Positions 23,601-33,800 of a stretch of 64,000 nt of DNA are shown piece by piece. The notes beneath the pieces are model-generated. The model saw nothing but the letters and a program-made list of their open reading frames with translations, searched no databases and was not told the origin of the DNA. Source of the stretch: Podochytrium sp. JEL0797 (taxonomy: Eukaryota > Chytridiomycota > Chytridiomycetes > Chytridiales > Chytriomycetaceae); NCBI GenBank assembly GCA_027596195.1, contig JADGJG010000024.1, forward strand, positions 1 through 64,000, in the 5' to 3' direction. Numbering within the stretch: position 1 is the stretch's first letter; each line of letters begins with the position of its first letter. The translations under genes and the position numbers were made by a program.

Positions 23601-23824
23601 AAGCCATTGACACGCATTCTGCGGACCAGACGGCCGACGCACTCACCAAGCCCACTGGACTCAACAAGTTCCCCAGGTTCCGATATGAGATGGGCGTACG
23701 GGAACTGCCAGAGGAATACCGGATTCGTATTGGAAAGGCGATGGAGAACATGAGCATTGGGGAGATGGCTCAGGTGCTTTGCGGATTGAGACTGGGGGTT
23801 GAGATGGGTACGTTCCAAGCTTGA
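17695..23824 (+). pseudogene. Intron-containing Copia gag-pol, copy 1 (frameshifted)
   Basis: Plus-strand reading. Gag starts at 17695 and has a zinc knuckle CYMCGKSGHIARNC near 19211. The protease has VLIDTGANLAIVN (about 19605). The pre-integrase HHCC-like region has LHKTMGH... CTDCTRG (about 20525-20645). The RT has ISSAYLNGTLEEEIYMRPPK and the catalytic NIYVDDICFFG. RNase H has ISWKSTKPSATILSSTEAEY. Introns with good GT-AG ends and matching phases: 17737-18125, 18501-18560, 19661-20061, 20818-20864, 22091-22142 and 22386-22467. The integrase core between CTDCTRG and DGVSESHIKT is missing, so the two catalytic Asp are gone. A +1 shift near 22905-22925 breaks the frame between RT and RNase H. 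It cannot encode a complete polyprotein. Confidence 0.85.
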
Positions 23825-23910
23825 GAGGGTGCACCACGTCTAGGATTTGAGAGGGTGTGTTGAGATGACAAATCCTGTTTTGCTATTTTGGGCACTTTGT
23901 GTCGGAGAAT
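17695..23910 (+). mobile_element. Copia-type retroelement, copy 1 (LTRs not seen)
   Basis: Element carrying gag, protease, pre-integrase, RT and RNase H in the Copia (Ty1/Pseudoviridae) order. No long terminal repeat is visible at either side. The gag ATG lies a few bases after SMC5-derived sequence, so the 5' LTR and leader are absent. Bases 18655-23910 are repeated head-to-tail as copy 2. At least six introns interrupt the coding region, so duplication took place at DNA level. Confidence 0.85.
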
Positions 23911-26900
23911 TGGACTTCGCGGAAAAAGTCACTGTCGCCCGCAGCGTCTGTGGCAAGATGCCGATCTACGCGGAACAACTGAAGCCCAAGAATATCTACG
24001 TCCTGTTCTGGAACACGCGTGGCAAGGACCTCGACTCGATCGTCGAGATACACAAGGCTCAGCCCTACCACGAGAAAACCAACAACCTCACCCACGCCTA
24101 CGCCAAAGTGATGGAAGTCGCCGAGAAGTGGGACGCGAAGAAAAAGGTGAAGTCTGCCGATGCTGCCCCACCCCAGCAGGTCGCCGCAACCGCATTTGGT
24201 AAACAACACCCCACCCCAACACCGCAAACCCGCGAAACAAACCTAACCACCAACCCCACTCCAGACCCCAATTACCCCCAGGACCCCCACGCAGACCACC
24301 ACCCCAGTTCCCGATCCCAACGTATCTCGGCAAATTCCTTGCCGATGGAAGACCCAACCCCTTCGCTGCATCCCCAGCCACCAACCCCGCTCCCCACCAA
24401 GGCGGAGGCCCATCGAGAAACCCGCAACAAGGAGCCCCACACACCCACCCATACGAGCCCATCGTCTGTTACACGTGTGGAAAGAGCGGCCACATTGCGA
24501 GGAACTGCCCCAACAAGGCTGCCAACCTTGCCAACAGCCTCGAATCCACCGACGTCCCCGATTACGAGTGGAACCACGAGACCCATTCGTGGATCCCCAA
24601 AGCCAACAACGCGTATGAAACCGAGCCAATGGAGAGCACGGACCCCACCAACGGCCAACCTAGCTGGATGCAGTATGATGCCCAGCAGAACCCGGAGGAT
24701 TTTCAGTGAGCCAGACACCTGCGCTGGCGAATCAAGACCCTCCCCCACCCAATCACCACCACCACGCCACCGCCGACCTGGACTCCCCAGATATCGATGG
24801 CATCACCAACCTAGTCGCCACCATGACCACTGACGCAACCAAAACCGAGTCCAAGGCCGTCCTCATCGACACTGGAGCCAACCTCGCGATTGTCAACGAC
24901 CGCCGTTACTTCGTAGGTAAGCAGGGCCTGGCCCACCCCCCATCCGACTGGATGGGAGCCTTCCCGCCATGGCAGTACCAGTGCGACAGAGAACTGAAGG
25001 CAATGATGAACAACGGCAGCTTTGTCGAAATATTCGACCACACCATCGGCTTCTACTACGACGACATGGTCATCTCCCGCACCAGCATCGAACGCAACGG
25101 GCACCGCAGATCTGGCATCGTGCGCAAAACACTCGACTACGACATCCGCCGCGCCTATCTCGACGCCACACTCGAAACCGCAGACAACCTCTCCCGCTGA
25201 ACAACACCCCCCCCCACTCCTTTTTCCTCTACCTTACTTTCCTTAAAAAGAAAATAAAACGACGAGGTTTTTATTGCACACCTTTTCCTTTTCTAAATCT
25301 CTCGGAACCAACCAACAGAATTACGCGAACACCCACCAACACCCATCGGCAAAGCCGCCAACAGCTCACCAATTCTGTCACACGGCGAAGGCCACGCCAT
25401 CATCCCTGGAAGAGGAACCAACGGCGAAATCGTGAACGTGCACCTGTGGAACGCATACCTGTCCCCCTCCTCACCAGCCACACTCATCCCCATGGCAACC
25501 CTGTACAAGCAAAACCTCTACTTCTACGGATTCGATGAAAAGGAAACCATGATTGGCACCCATCGCGAAGGAATCTCACCATGTCGCGACGACATGATTA
25601 TCAAAATCGATGTCAAATTCAACCTGCCATTCATGCCAACCATGAACTCCCCACCACAAACAACCCAGTTCTACGGCGACACGTACTCCAAATTCATCAA
25701 AATCCGCCCATCGGCCAGCACCACCTTGTCCACCAAGTTCTTTGAGAACCTGAAAGAAGGAATGCTCGCCAACTTGCGACACCTCCACAAAACAATGGGC
25801 CACGTGCCTGTTGAGATGTTGAGATTCATGCAGCGCCACCGCACCACTGCGGACATGCCAATGTCGACCATCTTGGAGATCGACTGCACGGATTGCACGC
25901 GAGGTAAAACAAAAATTTCAATGAACACGACGGTGTCTCGGAATCCCACATCAAAACGGTCTGCAGAATCATGCGCACACTCATTGCCGGTGCCCCCAAC
26001 CTATGCGCCAAAGACTGGGACCTCGCACTCCCACACGCGAACGCAACCAAGAACACGCACCCAGGTACAAACAACCAACGAAAACAAAACAACCCCCAAC
26101 TCACACAAAAACGCAACACAGTCGCCTCCCGGTCATTCCTCTCCCCCAAAGAAGAATTCTCTGGCGTCGCGCCACACGTCATGCAGCTACAAGTGTTCGG
26201 TGCTGGCGTCGAGTACCAACTAGAAAAGACGGACAACACCAAATTCAACGCGATCACTGGGAAAGCCTCCACACGCACGAAACTTGACGCAAAAACGGCG
26301 ACCACCATATACATCGGCCACACTTCCCGCTCCACTGTCAAACTGATCGACGTTGCCTCCGGGAAAATAATCCTCCGGCGAGAAGCCGACTGCACGCACC
26401 TGCCCACCAAGTTCTACAAAATCCCCTCACGACCAGTCGACACTGACGAAGCAACGAACCTCAACATCCTACCCGAGATTGAAGGAAACCAGTTTGAAGG
26501 ATTCACGGCGGAAGACTTCGACGCGTGCAACGAGGAAATCACGAGATACCTCAAACGGAAAGACAGCTTCTCGCGTGGCCCAATGAGCGCCCAAACTCTC
26601 ACAGACATGGGTTCCTCACCCCTCATGCCCCAACCATCCCGGTCAACCACCAAACGCAAAAACCCGGCCCAACCAAAATGTGCCCCCAAGAGAACCAAGA
26701 ATACCCCCACCACCACCATCAGCCCACCACCACCCCCACCAACTATCTCCGCGATATCCTCTACGATCAGAATCGACCTCAACGAGCCCAGCACCGACCT
26801 AACGGACGTGTCCGATCCGGAAACCTCGGAAAACGAATCAGACGACGACTGGACACCCGGAATGGCGAATGCAGCGACCCAAACCAGGTACCAAACCCAA

Positions 26901-29079
26901 CACACATCAAACAAACACTCAACGCAAAAACCCAGCATCATCAACCCCGAGAAACGCTTCTCCCAGTCATCAACATTCGCCGACGACCCCAACAACGACG
27001 ACACCGCCGAATTCGCAATCAAACGCATCCTCGGCCTCAGTGTCTTCAACCCGTTCACCCAACTCCCCAGCTTGAACCCTCTCGACGACGTACTACCAAA
27101 ATACGTCCCCCCGAACACACCAACCCCAAAAACCTCGCCGAAGCCATGGCCGGCCCATATGCGAAATTCTGGATACGAGCCATGAACAAAGAATACGAAT
27201 CACTCACGGAAATGGGCACATGGCGTCCCCGCGCAATCAACACCCTCCCGTACGGAACCAACATTACGGGATGCAAGGAAGTGTTCAAAGTGAAACTGAA
27301 CATCGACGGCACCGTGGAACGATTCAAAGTGCGATGCGTCGCGCAGGTATGACAAATGAAATGGAAATGAATTGAAAATTGAAACAAACAAAAACCAGGG
27401 ATTCACTCAAAAGCATGGCATCGACTACTTCGAGACGTACTCCCCAGTGATCAGTCGCGCAACTCTCCGGCTCTTCCTCTCCCTCACTGCTCAGCACGGC
27501 TGGTGTACGAAGCAAATCGACATCTCGAGCGCGTACCTCAACGGAACCCTGGAAGAAGAGATCTACATGCGACCACCGAAAGGACTCAACCTCGCCCCAG
27601 GGACCGTTCTCCAACTAGTAAAGGGACTCTACGGATTGAAGGTGATTTTATTCCCATCCCCAACAACCCCGCTGAAACACCCCACACCAAACAATCCCGC
27701 TGAAACACCCCCACAAACAACAGCAAGCCGGCAGAGTCTGGTACAACACACTCGTCTCCCACCTCAAGTCCACAGGATACACGCAATCCCGCGCAGACCC
27801 CTGCATCTTCTTCCGCAGACACAACGGCAAAGTCGTATTCCTCAACATCTACGTCGACGATATCTGCTTCTTCGGCGACGCAACCATGATCGACCAAGCC
27901 ATCATCGACATCCAAGCCAAATCGGCTTCCAGCCCTGACGGATTCAAAATCCGTGACCTCGGAAAGATTTCACTCTGCCTCGGAATCGAAGTCGAACGCG
28001 ACGCCTCCGGAATCTGGATCCACCAGTCCAAATACATCCATACGATGATGGACCGCGTCAAAGATTACATCCGAACCCCCCCAAATCCCAACCACGCCCT
28101 CAACCACAACCCCAACCACGTCCCCAACCACAAACGATCCAACCCACTCCGCGTGAACAAACCCCACCCTTCCGAAACGCACCCCGCCCCAATGTTCAAA
28201 TCCGGCATCCCGATGCAAGTCTCAACGAAAATGAGCCCGCGTTACGATCCCAACCACGAGCTGTATGACCCCACCCAGGATGCACATGTCGATAAGGAAC
28301 TATTCCAGGAGCTGTTGGGTACATTCAACTACCTCACAATCTGCACGCGACCAGACATTGCCCTCGCACTCTCAATGCTCGCCACATTCACAAACGACCC
28401 GGCCCACAAACATTGGACAGCTCTACTCCACGGATACCGATACGTTGAATCCACAAAGTATTACGCGATCTTCTACTCTGCAAACCACCCGACCGCCGAC
28501 CCGGAAGGATGTGCCGATGCCTCCTTCGCCCTCCACCACGACAAACGATCCCAAATCGGATACCTGACCACCAACGCAGGAGGAGCCATATCTTGGAAGT
28601 CTACGAAGCCGAGCGCCACCATCCTATCATCGACAGAAGCCGAATACATCGCAGTTTCCGAACTCGGACGCGAAATCCAATCCCTAGTGAACATCTACGT
28701 GTCTTGCGAACTGAAACTGACAGGTCCGATTCGAGTGAAGGAAGACAACCGCGGAGTTTTGAGCATGTGCGTCAGCGATACCTACACCAACCGCTCCAAG
28801 CACATCAGCATGTACTACCACCACATTCGCGATTTGGTCCAACATCGCATCGTGCAAGCCATTGACACGCGTTCTGCGGACCAGACGGCCGACGCACTCA
28901 CCAAGCCCACTGGACTCAACAAGTTCCCCAGGTTCCGATATGAGATGGGCGTACGGGAACTGCCAGAGGAATACCGGATTCGTATTGGAAAGGCGATGGA
29001 GAACATGAGCATTGGGGAGATGGCTCAGGTGCTTTGCGGATTGAGACTGGGGGTTGAGATGGGTACGTTCCAAGCTTGA
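23911..29079 (+). pseudogene. Copia gag-pol, copy 2 (lacks gag N-terminus, frameshifted before RT)
   Basis: Same domains and the same intron positions as copy 1, starting in gag and keeping the zinc knuckle (CYTCGKSGH), protease, pre-integrase, RT, RNase H and the missing integrase core. One C fewer in the C-run near 27110 shifts the frame upstream of RT. In contrast, the join between RT and RNase H is open here, giving 397 continuous codons at 27886-29079. Copy 1 is broken at RT-RNase H and copy 2 before RT, so the lesions arose after duplication. Confidence 0.85.
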
Positions 29080-29165
29080 GAGGGTGCACCACGTCTAGGA
29101 TTTGAGAGGGTGTGTTGAGATGACAAATCCTGTTTTGCTATTTTGGGCACTTTGTGTCGGAGAAT
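23911..29165 (+). mobile_element. Copia-type retroelement, copy 2 (tandem, 5'-truncated)
   Basis: Direct repeat of 18655-23910 (offset 5,255-5,257), joined to copy 1 with no spacer. It begins inside gag at TGGACTTCGCGG and ends at the same 3' point (GTGTCGGAGAAT) as copy 1. Scattered substitutions and several one-base indels separate the copies. Confidence 0.9.
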
Positions 29166-30009
29166 AAAGACTTACCGATTTCATCCAAGAAACATCGCCA
29201 CACAATTTCAAAAGATAAGACGAGAGAATGTGTTCTAATAATAAAGAGGGATTCTAGACCAAAATCACGATTCCCATCGCATACCTCCAAGAGACTTCAG
29301 AACCCGTTATCGTAGGGTTCAACAATTTCCCTTCTTTGCAAGTGCTATTGCAATTTCCTTTAGCTCCCAAGCGATTCTGACACAAGCTGGAAATGTTTTC
29401 AAATTGAAAGTCGAATTTCGACACTTGGGATCACAAGAATCAGAATACACCTCCTTACGCCCTCTTTTGCAGCCTTTCTCACTCTCGTTTCGTAAGTTTC
29501 AAATTGAAATTCGACTTTCGACACACTTTTGAGGGTCGACAGAAAAAGGTGAGGTTAGTCGCTCTCAAAGATCCATCCTACCTGGAACAATGGGAGAACA
29601 ACGTTGAGACGACGCGAAAATTTTTTCCTCACCTCACCTTTTTCTGTGGCCCCCACTTTTGATACGTGAGATCAAAACAAACTGACGACACCTCGTTTCA
29701 CCACCATCTCTTTCCCAATCTAGTTATTTTGTCGCATGGAACTTTTTGCAAACTCCCCCGCAATTCTGATCCGGGTTTGAAAAGTTTTCGAATGAAATTT
29801 CGACCTTGCTTGCAATTATCGTCTCACGGGCGCCAGCCTATTTGAAAATATGCTACACTTCATTAACTGGTTTATTACATCATTGAAGTTCAGGCGGACA
29901 CTTGTTTCGGAAAAGCAATTCGGGGAATTATGTCAATTAGCGATGAATTCATCCGCAAACATGCGCGGTAATTCATAATTGTTGTCGTTTCATCTTGGAT
30001 AAGGATTCG
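29166..30009. other. AT-rich spacer with a hairpin and short direct repeats
   Basis: No gene seen. Two related 27-bp blocks lie exactly 100 bp apart (29398-29424 and 29498-29524, two mismatches), with a shorter relative at 29787-29805. A 17-bp perfect inverted repeat lies at 29539-29555 and 29631-29647. The SMC5 gene cut off at 17,690 does not resume here. Confidence 0.6.
29539..29647. repeat. 17-bp inverted repeat, potential hairpin
   Basis: ACAGAAAAAGGTGAGGT at 29539-29555 is the exact reverse complement of 29631-29647, with a 75-base loop. Partial complementarity continues outward for a few bases (GGG..C). It could be a small foldback remnant or a terminal inverted repeat of a tiny element. 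Confidence 0.6.
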
Positions 30010-30017
30010 TATAAATA
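30010..30017 (+). promoter_or_regulatory. TATA box of the small secreted repeat gene
   Basis: TATAAATA lies about 136 bp before the ATG at 30153. It is a consensus TATA box in a plausible position, which suggests a regulated, highly expressed promoter. No other promoter element was identified. Confidence 0.55.
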
Positions 30018-30152
30018 GCAGCTTTTTTAGCCTGAACAATTTATTTTAAACTCTTACAGCGCAAATTACGATCCTGCACCTCCTCTATTCCTTTTATCAG
30101 CCTCCTGCAACTCACCTCTAACAGCCAGACTATTCTCAAAACCATCGCATCC

Positions 30153-30572
30153 ATGCATTCGACTTCATTTTTCGCTGCCATCTTGGCCAGTGCCTTCTTG
30201 CACCAAGCCTCTTCTGCTCCAATCTTTGCCAGCGATCCAATGGACAGCGTTATTCGTCGTGCGCCCTCCGCAAACGTGTTCTTCCCGAATGGCAATGTTG
30301 GTGCTCCGAAAAAGGAAGGAAACGTTTTCTTCCCTGATCAAGTGGAGGGTGCCGCGGCTGGATTCACAGCTCAACCGCCCACCGAAAAAGTTTTCTTCCT
30401 AGATCAAGTGGAGGGTGCCGCGGCTGGATTCACAGCTCGACCGCTCAACGAAAATGTTTTCTTACCAGATCAAGTGGAGGGTGCCGCGGCTGGTTTCACA
30501 GCTCAACCGGCCAACGAAAATGTTTTCTTCCCCGATCAAGTGGAGGCTGTCGAAGGTGGTTTTGCCAGATAA
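30153..30572 (+). CDS. Small secreted protein with 22-residue tandem repeats
   Basis: 139 residues in a single exon. The N-terminus is a signal peptide (MHSTSFFAAILASAFLHQASSA). A dibasic RR at about residue 35-36 could be a Kex2 site. Three full and one partial 22-residue repeat follow, each NVFFPDQVEGAAAGFTAQP-like, encoded by 66-bp DNA repeats starting at 30321, 30387, 30453 and 30519. A degenerate NVFFPNGN unit precedes them. There are no cysteines and no dibasic site between repeats, so it does not look like a typical Kex2-cleaved repeat precursor. I do not recognise the family. Possible roles are an effector-like or wall-associated secreted peptide; this is only an inference from signal peptide, size and repeats. 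Confidence 0.75.
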   Translation: MHSTSFFAAILASAFLHQASSAPIFASDPMDSVIRRAPSANVFFPNGNVGAPKKEGNVFFPDQVEGAAAGFTAQPPTEKVFFLDQVEGAAAGFTARPLNENVFLPDQVEGAAAGFTAQPANENVFFPDQVEAVEGGFAR

Positions 30573-30899
30573 GCAGTGTTTCTGAGACCTTGTTTTTCTT
30601 TTCTTTCCTTCATTGAAAATTCAAAAATATATTTTTGTGGCTTCAAACAAAGAATCCGTGTATTCATATATTTATATCCACAATTTATTATTTAAATGAC
30701 TCGAAAGAGGGCATAAAAAAAGGGGGAAGGCATCAAATCGGATTTTGACAATGGCATTCCATTGAAGCGTCCGTTTTCTTCAAACTTAATCACTTCTTAA
30801 TTCGCTACTATTCTTTCACCGAAAGAGGAGAAGAAAGAAATAAACAAGAGATTGCCAACGAAAGATTGGCACAACAGATTTTCTCGCCAACACGAACAA

Positions 30900-33800
30900 A
30901 TGACTCCACCGCCGCCGCCGCCTCCCAAGGCCGCAGCCAAAGCGCCGCCTGGCCCCGCGTCCCCGGGAACTACAACCGCACCGCCGGCACCTGTTCAGGA
31001 ATCGTTTGACGCCGAGGGCGGATTTGCGATGGATTTTGGCGACGATCTCGACTTTGGCGACTCGCAGCCCAACAACGGCGAGGGTGTGTCTGGGCAGTAT
31101 GGCGAAAGTGTGCCTGGGCAGTATGCCGGGGGTGATCCGTGGTTTGCAAACAACCCGGACGTGTACGCGACGGACTCGTATAACGAACAGTACGAGAACG
31201 GCCTGGCGACCAGCCCCAACATCAACAACCCTAACCCTGCGGATATGCCACCAACTCCCTCCGCCGAGTCTTCAAAACCGCCGCCCGTGGTGACCGCAAG
31301 GGGTGCGTGTTGTGCATTGTGACTGGAACTGGCACTAACCAAAGACGTGTTTTTTTTCGCCAGCCGCTACTGGTGCCCCGCTCTCAGGAACCGTGGGTCA
31401 TCCACTCTATGGCTCAAATGTCGCAATCCCAGACCAGCCAAACGACCCAACCAACCCGAATAACGAACAATTCAACATTGGGTACCCGTCCGGCGGCGCG
31501 TACAACTCGGATCTCGCTGCTGCCATGCCCAATGGCAACACTGATACTACCACCTCGACCACCGCCACGTCTATAGTCGAGACAAATCTGGTTGCCTCGT
31601 ATAAATGGAACATTTCGGGTGAGTTTGCCGGCGAGGGCGAGTTTAATTGAGTCAACCTGTGAGAGCGAGCTGGAATCGAATCGAACAGCGAGCGCGAGTA
31701 CATGTCGTGTGGAAGTATTCGTATGGTGCGAATTGGGGCAGAATTGACCAGTATGGGCGGAATCGACCGAATCGAAATTGACACGTCACAACTCGAGTTT
31801 TCTCAATCAACGAAACAAAGAGTGAATATTTGTTGGGCTAGCTGGATATTTCTGTTGGAGGTGCAGGATTCGAAGTCCCAAACAGCTGGCACCCATTTTT
31901 CGCGCCAACCCCTTTATTTTCCAAGTGCCAAATCTAACCATCTCCTCTCCCCTTCCCCCCAGACTTCTCTACTTTGTCGGACGAAAAGATTGTGTCCCCA
32001 CCATTTGGATCCGCTGATCACCCGTGGCAAATGGTCGTGTATCCGAACGGCGCGGCCGGCAGCGACGGCATGTACCTCAGCGCGTTCCTGCGGCCCCTCA
32101 AAACCACCAAAGAGATTGAAATGGGTGAAGACTGGTTCCGCCCCGTCGTACGGTTCACGATCCGAATCCACAAACCCCTCGCCCCACCCAGCGAATCGCG
32201 AGGATATGGATACTCTGAAGACGACGACACCCCACCCCAAGAAGAAACCTACTCATACACCATCGGCCCAACCCACCCAACCGCCACAACCCCAGACGAC
32301 ATTCTCATCCAAGACTTTTCCGTCATGTCCGAATTCAACGGCTTCACCGACCTCGTTCCAGGATGGGGCTTCACCGCCCTCCTCGAACTCACCAACCTTT
32401 CCACAGCCCTCGGCCTCTCCAACTGCCTCACCCTCAGCGCCAGCATCGAGAGCATCACCTCCGTTGACTGGATCACCCAATCCTTCACCTGGGACCTCCA
32501 CAACGCGCCCCACCTCATTTCCCAAGGCACCAAAATCCAAAGCCCCTCATTCGGCCCCGCCCCAGACTGCTGGACAATCTCACTCGTCCCCAACGCATCA
32601 GAAGGATACCTCGGCGGATTCCTCGAACCCTCCCCACTCACCGCAACCAACCCGCCACGCCGCATCAGTTCCTTCACAATCAAGATCCAATCGCCACAAA
32701 CCGAGTACGGATACACACACTCTCCGTCACATGTTGCCTCGAAAACACTCACGGGCGGGTTCACGTTCCGCGAGGGGGGTATGAACACGGGATGGGAGAA
32801 GCTTGTGCAGATGGATCAGGTGGAAGGGTGTTTGGACTCGACGGGGGTGTTGAGGGTGGAGGTGGAGGTGACGTGGATCGCGGGGGGTGGGGATGTGGTG
32901 GGTGGGGTTGTGACGACTGGTGGTGGAGAAGTGGGGTATGGCGGTGAAGTTGGTGGTGGTGGTGGAGTGGAGGAAACTCAGGTTGTTGCTCGAATCGAGG
33001 AAGCTGTGAGTGAGTGGAGTGGAAAAGTGGAGGCATTGGAACGCGACAAAGCGGCCGCATTGACGAAAGTGAGCGAGTTGGAAACGTGTTTGACGGAAAC
33101 GATTGATCTTGTGGGTCAGGAAACGGCCAAATCGGAGGACCTCAAAGTCGAGTTGGACGCAGCCAGGGAGCGGAACGCTGCTTGTGCCGTGTGGCAGGAA
33201 AAATTGGCTGTTGCGAAGGCGCGGATTGCGGCGTTGAGGGCAGGATTTGAGGAAGGTGTGGAAACGGCGTGGGATGAGTCCAAGGTGGGACTCGCCGTAT
33301 ATACTGCGGAGGAGCAGCAAGACAACTTTTTCGTGCTCAAGGCCAAGATGTTGGCTTATGCGGCGGACTTGACGGTGGCTCGAGAGCGGATTCACGAGTT
33401 GCATGACGAGTTGACGGATGCGAAACTGTTTGGACAGGGAAACAAATCGCCTGCGCTGCACCGTCAAAAGTCTTTTATCAATGAGTCGTCTGAGGTGCCG
33501 ATTTCGGTTCAGGAAGCGATGGAGCAGGCGCAAGCTGAAATTGAGGACTCTCGAAACGTCATGAACGACTTTTACCAACGCGGGCCGTTTTCGAACGATT
33601 GGAACCAGGAAGTGTTGGAAAAGAGCGCTTCGTTGGCGGATCTTACGAGTTGAGTGTTTTTTTTCCTGCGCGCATTCTTTTAGCTAATTTCCAAACAACA
33701 AAACACAGTGGCTTTTGCACAACTCTCCTTCAACAAAGCCGCAGTCCTCGACTCATGCCTGCACCACGAACCCGAGAGCTTCCCCAACCAAAACCCAAAC

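Noticed and set aside
17695..29165. Long terminal repeats of the retroelement
   Set aside because: The sequence repeated at the 3' ends of both copies is simply part of the tandem unit and does not occur before gag.
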